Shown piece after piece: positions 12,741-23,929 of a DNA stretch of 64,000 nt. A program made the translations under genes and the position numbers. The stretch is taken from positions 1,302,001-1,366,000 of the forward strand of contig MU394052.1 of NCBI GenBank assembly GCA_022578605.1, in the 5' to 3' direction. The DNA comes from Camillea tinctor. Lineage: Eukaryota > Ascomycota > Sordariomycetes > Xylariales > Xylariaceae. The notes below the pieces were generated by a model. That model was not told where the DNA came from, searched no databases, and saw nothing but the letters and a program-made list of their open reading frames with translations. Each line of letters opens with the position of its first letter. Position 1 is the first letter of the stretch.

Positions 12741-13834
12741 GGTACTTATCGGTATTTGTTTGGCCACCTAATACCTACACTAACCTAGGTATTCATAAAT
12801 CTCCTGTTCTAAAAAGTCCCCTATAATTGATTGGTCCCAAGCTTTTTCACATCCTTGAAATTCCAGCCCGACCAGTTATTTTTTTTTTCCCCCCCTGTTC
12901 TCCCTGTGATTCCACCTCGATACTACCTCAACCTAACTTACATAACCTATCTAGGTTAAAGATTATAGTACTTCGCGACTTCCTTTAACATTGACAACTT
13001 GGTACGGTACCTGCCTGCCTACAATTGATTTAGGCACCTTATTCAATTCCCTAACCAACCTAAAAGGAGGTATTGGGTGTTTTCTTCTTTCCATCTTCAT
13101 TGCTATTATCATCAACATCATCGTCCTTCTTCATATCCTCCTTCTCCTCCTCTCCCTCCTCTGCTGAGGTTGTTTGCCTTATTTTTATTTTATCTTTTAT
13201 TTTTTAGTTCTTTATTTTAGTTTTACATTTTTTATTTTTGGTTTGCCACCATCGTCACCACTATTTTTTTTTTTTTTTTACCACTACGAGGTCCCATTTT
13301 TCCTTTTTCCCTCTTACTCACGCAATTCACTCAGACACGAGTATAGACTTATTGTTCATTTCTTTTCTTCGACGCACATCCGGTGCTGATTGGTTTGTCT
13401 CTGCGCTCCCAGCGCCGCTGACCTTCTGCGACCCGTGCTTTTTCTTGATACATTCCACCTGTTCCCAGGCCACAGCCACCCCGGAAAACTACTAGGTAGT
13501 CATAGCATAGACCACAAAACGAATCACAGCTTGGTTCCCTCTTGCTAGGGACGAGCCGCAAGAGTTCTGGTCCAGCCTTGGGGGATCTCATCTTCATTTC
13601 CCATCTTCCCCCCCTCTCTCTGCCCTCCCCCCCTTACCCTAACGGTCTACCTAAACCTAGCGTGCCTCCATCGTCGTTCATCTTCGACCTCTCTCTGATC
13701 CAGGATCTCCCAGTGGCTCCCCCCGGCTCCTATCCGGCCCCGTTTTAGCTTTCTACAGTACCCTCCACAGCACCGACCTTGCAGCCGGCACTGTACCTAG
13801 GTCCCTTGCCTCAACTCTACGGTGCTTGACTTGT

Positions 13835-13840
13835 ATGTAG
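13835..13840 (+). promoter_or_regulatory. Minimal start-stop upstream ORF (ATG TAG)
   Basis: This is the single ATG found in the 2.47-kb stretch before the RRM/R3H start codon, and TAG follows it directly. Start-stop uORFs can hold ribosomes at an initiating/terminating position and lower downstream translation. Whether it lies in the mature mRNA is inferred. Confidence 0.4.
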
Positions 13841-13888
13841 GTACCTCCAAAAAGGGCCTCCTTGCCACACCCCCTTAGAAATCACCGG

Positions 13889-13910
13889 TCAATCAATCAA
13901 TCAATCAATC
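13889..13910 (+). repeat. (TCAA)n short tandem repeat
   Basis: About five tandem TCAA units lie inside the ATG-depleted leader region. Confidence 0.85.
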
Positions 13911-13940
13911 CCCTTTCTAGGGCTCCTTGCTTCATTATTG

Positions 13941-13969
13941 GACCTGGACCGGGACCGGGACCGGGACCT
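13941..13969 (+). repeat. (GGGACC)n short tandem repeat
   Basis: Four to five near-perfect hexamer units of GACCGG/GGGACC phase lie in the putative leader of the RRM/R3H gene. Confidence 0.85.
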
Positions 13970-15212
13970 GCTTGCGCATTTCGTCTGCATACTACCTACT
14001 ATTTTATATTTCCCATCGACCAACCGATTTGCTGTCTTTCCACTGCTGAACTGACATACTTGGCAAGTCTGACTCGATTCGATTAAGTAGACTGGGCTCG
14101 ACTCACAACGACAAGCACTTTGGAAGAAGACAGAAAGGAGAAGCGGAAAGAAGAAGAACCCCGAAGCTATTCAAATTTGGAGTAAGGTATCTGGTGTGTC
14201 AGTACGAAGAGGAGAATCCCGGAAATTTTCAGAAGGGCGTACGGGAAATAAGAAAAAAAGGAAAAAGGAAAAGAAAAGACACGAAGGAGGAGGGAAAAAA
14301 AAGAAGGAAAGAAAAGGAAAAAAAAGAAGAAATCAACGATCCCAGTCTAAAGGGGACCCTACCATCCAATCCGCAAACCTAACGCCGCCTTGACTTATTT
14401 TTTTTTTCCACCATTTGCTACACTTATTTTTTTTCTCCTTCTACTCCACCAGAAAATCCAGCCAACACGTCCCCAACGGCGGACAAAATTCCCTCCCAAG
14501 GACACGAAGGTCAATATATAGTTACCTTAGAGTCCTCCTTGGGAGAGCTTGTGAGCTCGCGATTCCTTCCGATCTTTTGCGAATCCTTGCATACGACGAC
14601 ATCCGCATTTCTCCTGTGGCTTGTGAACGACGTGACACTTGGGCTTGGGCTTCTTGCGCTTTCGGTTTCCTGCATCTGACCGCCCAACCAACCAATCTTG
14701 CTCTGTGCCAATCCTATCTCTCTGGTCCCCCCTTCAGCCAACCAGCCAGCCAGAAATCCCCCCCATCCGTCTACCACCAACCTACATACCTATCTATCTA
14801 CCTGCCTGCCACTGTTACTATCATTACTACTACGACTACTATTACTATACAGAGGTGCTTTACTTAACGGTCTATTACTACCTGCTGCTACTGCTGTCGC
14901 CGCTGCACGACAATACTTTTCGCTCATCGTACAACCCTTCGGTTCTCTCGAACACGCTTTGTTCCTCATTCGACCCAACAATAGTGAAAAGGAGGCCCAA
15001 GCTCTGCTAGAATCATCGGCGAGGCGCTACTGCCCTCTGTCTATATACTTAGCCTTGGCTAATTCCTTGACTTCTTTTTTCCCCCTTTCTATTTTCCCCC
15101 TTTCTATTTTCCCCTATCGTCTCTTCGCGTTCCAGCCGCAGCAAAAGGGAGCTGCAGCCTGCTGGTCGCCTTCGGCAGCTGCGTCGGCCCTTAAACCCAA
15201 CTACTTGCAAAC

Positions 15213-17212
15213 ATGAATCAACAACAAGACATGTATTACGATTACCCCACCGCCGCGAATCGTTCTCCCGGTTCGACGCGGCAAGGATATGCCACCATCG
15301 GCCTTCCCTCTGGTCTAGGTGGTGGTCGATCGGGACAGAGACCTATCGAGTCTCTTGGCCAGCATCTTGGATCTGCTGCCATATACGGACACGATGACCG
15401 ACTCGGCGCTTCGGGATATGATTCTTTGAACAGGTTCGACCGTATCGCGCCCGCGGCTATGCAGTCTGGCTACATGCTGGATAATAGTCAAACTTGGGGT
15501 TACAATGGAGGTGTAGCCACGATGAATGGTCCGATGAATGGCAATGGAAGGATGGCTTCGAGGGCTGTCAATCGACGCGCCGCTCTACCTACGGTGAGAA
15601 GGCCCCTGGTCCCACCCGGATACGAAGCGATCGTGATTACTAACTTGGTGTTGCAGACTTGGACGGAGCAACCCGGCCTGGGTGTGCCTTCAATGCCTCA
15701 GCTATACGATCCGAATATGTCCATGAATGGCAATGACCACGATCTCCCTCCGATGGCTAGCGCCGCTGCCGATACCCGTGGCATGATGACCACGCCCGGT
15801 TCTGCCGATGCTGACCAATTAATCCCTACTGCTATAGTCATTAAGAACATCCAGTTCCAGTGCAGAAAGGAAATTCTCCAGGGCCTGATGGCCTCCATGA
15901 ATCTTCCCCAACCCTATGCCTTCAACTATCATTTCGATAAGGGTGTATTTAGGGGGCTGGCTTTTGCCAATTTCTCTACTGCTGAGGACACGGCGATTGT
16001 GATCCAGAAGATGAATGGATTGGAGGTTATGGGACGTAAACTAAGGGTAGAGTACAAGAAGATGCTGCCTCAGGACGAGCGAGACCGAATCGATCGCGAG
16101 AAGCGAGAAAAGCGCGGCCAGCTGGAGGAACAGCATCGGGCGCCTCTCCCTGTCCACCAGCAAAATGCGCTACAAGCTCTTGGTGTCAGCGTTAACAAGC
16201 AGCCGAGCAATTCGCCTCTGCGTATGTATATATCCTCTTCTGTCACTCTTGATTTTATAACATGACTGACATATCATATAGGGGATGTCGACCTGAACGA
16301 CCCTGCTACGCTCGAATTCTACACCCAACTAACTCTGTTCAAGAATAACCCCGAGCGAGAGGTCCACATATTCTCTTCCGATGTCACTCCCGAGCAACGT
16401 CGTCAAATCCATATTCTTGCGCATAACATGGGCTTAGAGCATAGGTCTGTTGGTGAGGCTGATCGTCGACAGATCCAGATCATGAAGCGTCCCCAGCACT
16501 CGCCACCGGTTCATGCCCAAAGCCAGCTCCCGAATGTTTCGTGGGAAGACCACAGGCGCGGGTTGAGCCGTGCTGCCACCTTTGACTTCACGGAATCCCG
16601 TATGGGATCGAGTATTCACCATGCCCTTGGAAGACAAGGCCCTACCCTAGAGCTACCAGGTAGCCCGGAGAATGGAATACCAAACAATCTGCGAGCAGCT
16701 AAGAGTTTTGCGGATCTCCGAACGCATAGCCCTAGTCCTGCGCCCTCAGGCTCTAGCTATGCTGGGCTTGGCAACGGCTTAGGAGCTCGATATGGCGACT
16801 TTTCACAAAGCTCGCTGAACACTCCACCCAACCTAACCCCGACATCAGCCCAGAATGCAGCATCTAGCACCGATGCCTTGCTGGCCGGAAACATGGGCTC
16901 TATGAGCCTTGGATATGATCCTAACGCATCCCACATGCGCGCTCGGGAGACTCCCGGGGCTATAGGAAGCCAGAGACCGGGCGCCAATGGGTCTACGAGC
17001 CGTAACGCCCCCGAGAGACAGCCCCGTGGTCCGGAATGGGGGGAGTCCGGCCAAGGATTTAGCGGACGCAGTCGTGGTCACATGCAAAGAGGTAGCGGTA
17101 AGTAACTTAACTCATTTCATCCCATATTTGTAGAGTTGTGGTTTGCTGACTCTTGAGCCATCTAGATTCGTCAGATGCAGGACGTAACTCGGGTGCCTCG
17201 CGATTCCACTAA
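15213..17212 (+). CDS. RRM and R3H domain RNA-binding protein (Pin4/Cip2-like)
   Basis: Model of four exons (15213-15593, 15657-16221, 16282-17097, 17166-17212), 602 aa. An RRM lies at about residues 184-260: AIVIKNIQFQCRKE carries the RNP2-like strand and GVFRGLAFANF the RNP1-like strand. A charged linker (DERDRIDREKREKRG) leads to an R3H domain at about 318-377, with NPEREVHIFSSDVTPEQRR and IHILAHNMGLEHRS. The N-terminus is Gly/Asn/Met-rich, and the C-terminus is a long Ser/Gly/Pro-rich disordered tail ending in an RGR-rich patch. This is the layout of yeast Pin4/Mdt1 and fission yeast Cip1/Cip2, mRNA-binding proteins linked to stress and checkpoint signalling. Intron 1 is 63 nt, phase 0 and stop-free, with a CTAAC branch site, so a retained form would add 21 residues. 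Intron 3 leads to a 15-codon last exon. The exceptional leader upstream suggests translational control. Confidence 0.88.
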
Positions 17213-19318
17213 ATTGACGATCTCGCAAGCTATTGATGCCGGCCAAGTGAGCCGTGACTGGTCGATTTTCTTGTCCAGATGGCTGGCTCATTACGATTTC
17301 TGAATCCCCAAGTCTTTCAGATCGCCGACCTAACCATGTTATTTCTACTGCCGTGCGGACAAAACTGCCATTTTACATCTCGCCTAATCCACAACCATGA
17401 GCTTCGAATCTCCGTTATGAATAGCACAAGCCCAACGAGAGACGATTTATGATATAGATTTACTCCCTTCATTGACTCTACGCCACAGTCATCCCAATCA
17501 CATTCCGGAATGCTCGCGATCCATTTTTCCATCGACAGTTTTCTATTTTTCTTTTTGCTTTCCATACCACGGCGTTCAACGATAATTCTTTGTAATATGA
17601 GTCCCGCTCTGTGGAGTTATTTTAGGAATTCGATCTTGTTTTTTTATTCACGTTCCTTGGCCCCCCGTCCTGGACTGGCGATGAGCTACAGAACATCAAT
17701 GGAATTTGCGAAGGTGGAGGAGAACGGAGCGCATCCTCACCATTCCATGCTACAATACCCTTGACGATGACTTGACAAATGAACCATCTCTGGATATACC
17801 ATACAGCAAAATTATGGGCGACCATTCACGGCATCACGACTCAACTCCTATACCCTCTGGGGTATCTTGCGGATTTTGGTGGCTCCATAGGGGCTGTCGA
17901 GACCGGAGAACCCCTTCACGATGGTTACGCTGTTATGACGCATATGCACATCACTAGAAGATGGCAAAGCGATGCTGGCTTGGCTGAATGGCCTAGGATT
18001 CCCTCGTAATCAATGCCCTCCCAAAGGAGGAAAACTTGGGGTAATCCCTGGTGATAGGCCAACCTGGCTTCGGGGAAACTGGAAATGAAAAAAAATGACG
18101 CAATGAAGAAGAAGAGGAAGAGAGCAAAAGGAATTCGTGCTCTGCGGACATGTTCTTTGGTCTTGTAGCAAAGAATAGCTAGAGCGAGCACATGAACACA
18201 GGATGAGACAATGTTGAGATTTTGTATATGGCAATCCTCATGCCAGGTCGATCGATGCAGCATCAGAAGCGTTTGACTTAATACAGTTGAGCCCGCATAT
18301 CTAATACCCACCCCCCACTCTATAATATGTTTAGAATATGGTTTTTGTTTCCGGTCTGACTATTATCAGAAGCGCTGTGATTGTCATCCTGGAATCAGCG
18401 TGGGCTACAGTGGCTTTGGTATGAGTACAAATGAGCGGGTAGGATGGATGACAAAGGAAATGGGGTTTTAGAAACACTCACTTGAGAGAGATTAGTCGCT
18501 GCAATATAAAAAAAGTATTTGATGGTTTCCAGACTGTACGTCTTATTCGTTATATCGTATAGCAATTTTTTATTTCCAGACAAATGTTTATATGGCCTCG
18601 GCTCTTATTGGTCCCAGGGAACCAGTCCTCGCTTATTCATGTATTCTTTTTTTTTCCCTCTCTACCCCTCCCCTTTTCTATATCTACCAACCTTAAGAAT
18701 CTCATACTCAGTAAGTAAGTAGGTAGTGTGAGCTCAAGCTATTACAGACTAGCAGATCAGCTCGGGAACTTTACATTGAGGCCGACTATATATAGCTTAC
18801 TAGCTTGTGCTGCAGAAGCAGCACGGTCTCTTGTTGAGACAGCACTGGTGGCTATGTTAAGAAACCACGATTTCATGTAGCAATAGATGGTGGCATTGCA
18901 ATCAATAACGTGAAATCATGCATGGAAAGCATATAGATCGACACCAGATCATGATTTAATTGGCCCGGCTTCCCTTGTTGTCTTTGATGTCAGCTTCTGT
19001 AACTAGTTAGGGCTGACATTGACCAGGAGCAATTCTCATTCGATGTGATAGCTATTACTGCTTATCCTGTCCAGGGGTTGTGGTGCGGCTGAAAGCGAAA
19101 GCACGGTAGCTACGCTCGTGGCTGGTCTAGGTAATTATTAGTCGAATAAACAAATGGTGGCTGTGATGGCGTGAATATGAAGAACCTAGATCCCTCGATA
19201 GCAAGCATGAGGAACAGTCATCGCTGTTCTCCGTTTGTTTATTTTTATCGGGGTTTCTTTTGGTATGAGTTGAGCAGACACATGTTCTTCGACGACTCTA
19301 TGGTCTCTATTCTGTGCC
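17213..19318. other. Intergenic region between the RRM/R3H gene and the DUF3433 gene
   Basis: No gene is supported. The first several hundred bases are probably the 3' UTR of the RRM/R3H gene. The largest open frame (17925-18311, minus) lacks domain features. T-rich sequence around 18640-18680 and the segment before 19319 may belong to the promoter of the next gene. Confidence 0.45.
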
Positions 19319-22225
19319 ATGTCACATATTCCAACATCGGCCCATGGGGGTAGAGCTGGTTTTGATGCTCTTCCTCAAACTTCAGGCCTCGATGTGAACA
19401 GAGCCTACGAGGGATACGATCGGCCAGATGTACAGCTCGATAGTATAAGCCAGGAGAACGATTACCCGAGTTATGATGGGAGTCATTATGGCGAGGTGAG
19501 AGGTGAAGATGTTAGGCCAACCAAATATGGACCCAATCTATATTCAGTACATACGAAGAACATCTCTCAAATATCTGGGGAGACTGATGTTACGTTGTCG
19601 TATGAAAAGAAGCAGGGCACTCGTCCACCTATGTTGGGCCGAGATCGCCCAAACTACAAGCCGTCAGCATTAAGATGGCCTTTCCTAACCACGCTGTTAG
19701 TCGTCCTCCTGGCCTTCATCGGCCTAATGGCCTATGCTATACACTCACTGCCTGCGATGAACGCCGACAATGGTATGCTATCTCGCAGCCTCCACATCAA
19801 TGAATTCAGGAGAGAAATGAAGAGACAGACAACTGGCTCTCCTTCAGGTGACGGCATCACCGATACTGTTGAAACGATTACACCCGCTCGGGGTGGTTCT
19901 GGCGGTGTTAGTACCACTACTCCGACAACTAGTCTTATCACTTCGGCAGTCACAGCAGCGGCAGATGACTACGGTGATGTCGGGTCGAAGACGATCACAG
20001 AACCACGCACTACTACAAGTGTTATCACTTCCACTAAAGCCTCGGATGACTACGGCAATGTGGGGAGCACTACTGTCACAGAAACCACCGTGGCCTGGTC
20101 GAAGCCGACGGAAGATTTCGGTGACGTGGGGACAGTCGCCGTAACGGAGGACCCGACGGCCTCGAAACCCACCGAGGACTTTGGTAATGTCGGTACGGCA
20201 ATTATAACGGAAAACCATGACGACGGCAGCGGTGTCACGGCAAAAACAACGGAGCCAAACCCGACTCCCACCTTCGTAGCCCCGGCCGTGGTCACCCTGA
20301 CCGACGAGCGAGGGAGCGCAACGGCCGTGTCGACCAGCACCCCAACCCCTATCTCCACGCCGCGCACCACCACGCTGACCGACTCCGCCGGCAGCGCCAC
20401 CGCAACGCAAACCACCAGCGTCCAAGTCGAGCCCTCCATCTCGACCCAAACCGACGCCGCCGGCATACCCACAGCCACCATAACCAGCTACCCGGTTCTG
20501 CCCCCCTCCGCCAGCCGCGACGACGACGACGATAATGTAGTAGTAACCGAGTACCACATAAGCTACGGGCAGTACTTCATCGGGATGTTCCTCCCGAGCA
20601 TCCTCTCCATCCTGCTCTCGCTGCCGATCCGCATCCTCGACCTCAACGCGCGCGCGTTCCAGCCCTGGCACGCCCTCGCCTCCTCCTCCCCGGCCGACGG
20701 GCGCGCATCCCTCTGCCTGCAGACGGGCGGCTGGGGCGCCGTCCTGCGCACCGGCGCCGCCGTCCGGCTCTCCACGCTGCTCGCCCTCGCCTCCGCCCTG
20801 CTGATCCCGCTGTCGGCCGAGGCGGTCGCCGTGGACGTGCGCCGCGGGTGCGCGGCCGGCAGCGGGAGCGCGCGCGGGTGCGCCTACGTGCTCGCGGTGT
20901 CGGCGCGCGCGGCGTGGGCCACCGTCGGACTGCTCGCGTTGATGGTGGGCGCGGTGGCGGCGCTGGCTGCGGTGCTGGTGCGCTGGCGCTCGGGGCTGTG
21001 GACGAACCCGTGGAGCGTGTGCGGCGTCGCGGCGCTGGGGTTGAACGCGGAGGTGAGGCGGGTGTTTGCGGGGTTAGGGGGCGAGGAGAAGGAGCTGGGA
21101 GAGGAGATGAAGAGGGTGCTCAAGGATCGACGCTTTGGGTTGGGGTATTTCGAGAACACGGCCGGGGGCTGGGAGTATGGGATTGTGCTCCATGGGGAGG
21201 ATCGTGGGGGTGTGGGTGGGCTTGGCGCGGACGCGGATGGGGAGAGTAATGATGGGGAGGGTGATGGGCTGGCGGTGCAGAGCAGACGGTACGATGCCGG
21301 GGCTTCGTATGGGAATAAGAACACGAAGCATCATCTGCCTTTCTTGATGTTGGGTTATACCGGACGGCTGTTGCTTCTGTTCGTGCTCTGCGGTCTGCTC
21401 GCGCTGATATTGTACTACAATAACACGGGGGGAGACACACCGTTCGAGCGCTTCATGGATAGCGAGGCGTTTGGAGTCCGGTTCCTTTTCACGGGCGTTG
21501 GTGTGGTTATAAGTTTCTTCTGGTCGTCGTTCTTTGACAGTAAGTGCTCTCTCTATTTATATTAGGATGTCTAGTCCTTCATACACCCCCCCCCCCCCCC
21601 TTACTCCCTTTTACCCCTTTTCCCAGTGCTATTCTAGGAAGGATACATGTCATTAAGTAAACAGCAAAAATGACTAACATAAGCCCCCTTAACAGGCATC
21701 GCTATCCTTAGTCCCTACCACCTCCTATCCAGTTCACCCCAGACTGCGAGGCGGTCGATTCTCCTCGCACCGCCGACGAATGCCTTCTCAGGGCTGTGGT
21801 CTTCGATCCGCCGGCGGCACGGCTTCCTCGCCGTCGTGGCCTTGACGTCGATCCTGTCCGAGTTCCTGACCGTGTTTCTGAGCAACGTTCCATACCGGGT
21901 GAACCAGACTTTCCTCATACACACCATCTGCACGTGGTGCGCCGTCGGCATCATCTGCATTATGATCCTTGTAGTTGCCGGGTCGTTCTTTGTGCGCTGG
22001 CCACGCCGCATGCCCGTCGACCCTAGCACCATAGCCGGCGCCATGTACTACGTGTGTGACTCTTACATGCTGAACAACTTTAGTGGTCTAAGCATGCTAG
22101 GGAGGAAAGAACGCGACCGGAGAGTCAACCAGATGGGATTTCAGTATGAGTTTGGCGAGATGCGCGGCGTTTCGGGCAAGGAGAGGGTTGGCGTTGATAT
22201 TGACGGCAAAGGCTATGTTATTTGA
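19319..22225 (+). CDS. DUF3433 family multi-pass membrane protein
   Basis: Two exons (19319-21539, 21696-22225), 916 aa. A soluble N-terminus precedes a membrane segment at about residues 121-143. Then comes an external-type Ser/Thr-rich region (about 155-395) with four copies of a D/E-D-Y/F-G-D/N-V-G motif at 19964, 20045, 20111 and 20174. Three copies of a TLTD..G.AT motif follow. The DUF3433 core starts at YGQYFIGMFLPSILSILLS (about residue 418), with several further membrane helices and a second similar block. Exon 2 adds SILSEFLTVFLSNVPYRVN and a last helix. Proteins of this family are common in filamentous ascomycetes; their function is unknown, with surface or plasma-membrane roles assumed. 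The intron contains a run of 15 C. The 3' half of exon 1 is markedly GC-rich. The start is the first ATG before the tail, but an upstream exon cannot be excluded. Confidence 0.88.
19964..20215 (+). repeat. In-frame degenerate tandem repeat in the DUF3433 protein
   Basis: Four units of 21-27 codons share the core [DE]D[YF]G[DN]VG..[IV]TE and are spaced 81, 66 and 63 nt apart. All are in frame, so copy number can change without breaking the gene. Confidence 0.8.
21586..21600 (+). repeat. Poly-C run in the intron of the DUF3433 gene
   Basis: Fifteen consecutive C residues lie about 46 nt after the donor site. Such runs are prone to sequencing and assembly error, but this one is outside coding sequence. 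Confidence 0.9.
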
Positions 22226-23144
22226 TATGATATCTTATAGAGTCATAGAAATGACTATAACGAAAGACTTTATCCATACTAAATAATAGATGTAATTTTC
22301 TTTAATGTTCTTCCAAGCATGTAAACTTATTCCCCCTTTTAAGCCCCTATTGTCTAACTTCAAAAACCTATACTTCGTATCATATTCATATGAGCGTCTT
22401 ATTCAAAGCCAAATCCAACTATAGAAGACATAAGGTCTCATTCTAGCCCCATTCATAACTACATAGCCTTAACTCAGGGTTGCATTCAATCACAACCAAC
22501 AACAAGAAAATCCCCCAAAGCTCTAGCGATGCATCGTTATAATCATCGGCGAAATTCAGGAACACCACATATTCTACAATATCTCTCTAGCGTACATCAA
22601 AGCGTAGCAGGCGCTATTGGGTACAGACAGCCTAACTGGATTATACTACCAACCCCATCATCGCGGAAGGGGCCTATGTCTCTGTTAGCCGCCGAGACGA
22701 CCGGCGATGGCCTCAGCTGCGACTGTGATTGGTCGACCTTACCAGTCCTGGTAAACTAGTCCCTCAATCTCAATTGGACCCCACGATAAAGTTCCCCAGG
22801 CTATGTGCCGTCACATAAGGTGGTGTATGTGACAACCTCCTGCATGAAAGTTGGAAGTCAACGACGGATGCTAGCCAGGGGGGCCAGGGGCCAAATGTGA
22901 AAGGGAACTAGGAATACCACCAACTTTTAGCCCCAGCTAATACCTATATCTAATAGGAAAATGAGGCAACATGCCACTACATATAAGACGAAAGAATCCT
23001 CGTCATAATATAGAATATGACTCTAGACTCACGTAGCCCAGGGAGTCAGGAAAGTCCTTCTTTTGCTTAGGAGAGGGATCGTGCCGTATAGTCGTTACCT
23101 AGATATCAACACATAATAACTACGAGATATCCATTTCCCCAGAA
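22226..23144. other. Intergenic region
   Basis: No gene is supported. The stretch contains the 3' UTR of the DUF3433 gene and the promoter of the small secreted protein. An open frame near 22529-22759 has no recognisable feature. Confidence 0.45.
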
Positions 23145-23759
23145 ATGCATTCGCGCATCTTCCTCTCGTCACTCACTCTGGCCACGAGCGCAGCAGCCCT
23201 GAGCCTTCCCATCCCTCCCGGCAGCGCACCAAATACCAACACCCACCGCCGACAAACCGACGAACAGCCACCGCCCTGCCTACTCATCTCCTTCCCCCAA
23301 ACACCCACCAACCCACCCCCCTGCTGGTCCTGGTTCGCCAGCACCAGCACGCCATCCAACTACTGCGGCAACAGCACCTTGTCCCCCCTCCCTTCTACCA
23401 CCACCGCCACCACCACCACCTCTTCTTCATCCTGGGTCTCAGCCTGCGCAGCCCTCCTGCAGCTTCCCGTCGGCGATGCCACTCCCACTACAAGCCCTAG
23501 CAACAGCAGCAAAGACTTCTTCCTCGCGTCCTACACGCCCTCCGCTTTCAACACGCTCCTGCGCGTCCCCGGCTGCGCGCTGCATGTGCGTCCCGCGCGC
23601 GCGCCCTCCGACGAGCAGATCTACCTGGGCGGCGCGGACGTGGCGGATGTGCTGGGCGCGGCGGTCGGGATGGCGGGTGCGGCGTCGGGGGGTGGAGTGG
23701 AGGGGGCGATGGCGTGCGGGGAGGATGAGGTGAGCTGGAGGGTCGTGCCTATGGATTGA
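23145..23759 (+). CDS. Small secreted six-cysteine protein (hypothetical)
   Basis: Intronless 204-aa frame. The N-terminus MHSRIFLSSLTLATSAAALS is a clear signal peptide, cleaved around residue 19-20. An Arg-Arg at 35-36 (THRRQ) could be a Kex2 processing site. The mature part has six cysteines (PPCLL, PPCWS, NYCGN, SACAA, PGCAL, MACGE), low-complexity Pro- and Thr/Ser-rich stretches, and a Gly/Ala-rich C-terminus. Size, signal peptide and cysteines fit a candidate secreted effector or small cell-wall protein, but no family is recognised and the function is unknown. The last third is very GC-rich (GGCGCGGACGTGG-type sequence), unlike the AT-rich downstream DNA, which supports coding selection. 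No other start ATG competes nearby. Confidence 0.72.
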   Translation: MHSRIFLSSLTLATSAAALSLPIPPGSAPNTNTHRRQTDEQPPPCLLISFPQTPTNPPPCWSWFASTSTPSNYCGNSTLSPLPSTTTATTTTSSSSWVSACAALLQLPVGDATPTTSPSNSSKDFFLASYTPSAFNTLLRVPGCALHVRPARAPSDEQIYLGGADVADVLGAAVGMAGAASGGGVEGAMACGEDEVSWRVVPMD

Positions 23760-23897
23760 TTGATTGATTGGTTGGTTGGTTCGTGGTTGTTGAGAGGGTG
23801 AGGGGGATATCAAGGCGCAGAATTATTTATTTACAATGATTCAAGTACGGATCGATGAAGAAAGGGGTCTTCCCCTTAAGGGGTTGGGGAAGAGGAG

Positions 23898-23929
<32 letters not shown>

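Larger units (their letters stand above)
12741..15212 (+). promoter_or_regulatory. Almost ATG-free, pyrimidine-rich promoter/leader of the RRM/R3H gene
   Basis: Reading the + strand base by base from 12741 to the start codon at 15213, I find one ATG, at 13835-13837, and it is followed at once by TAG. The reverse triplet CAT occurs about forty times in the same stretch, so this is strand-specific and not only a composition effect. The sequence is T/C-rich with homopolymer T runs. It also has short tandem repeats (TCAA near 13889, GGGACC near 13941) and a purine-rich block around 14240-14330. I infer a long transcribed leader, possibly with introns, from which upstream start codons have been purged. 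The transcription start is not visible. Confidence 0.6.

Noticed and set aside
13174..15216. Several open frames of 60-170 codons before the RRM/R3H gene
   Set aside because: None begins with ATG; they begin with TTG or GTG, are low in complexity, and are an effect of the ATG-depleted T/C-rich leader.
19844..20671. 275-codon frame on the minus strand
   Set aside because: It mirrors the GC-rich repeat region of the DUF3433 gene and has no family features.
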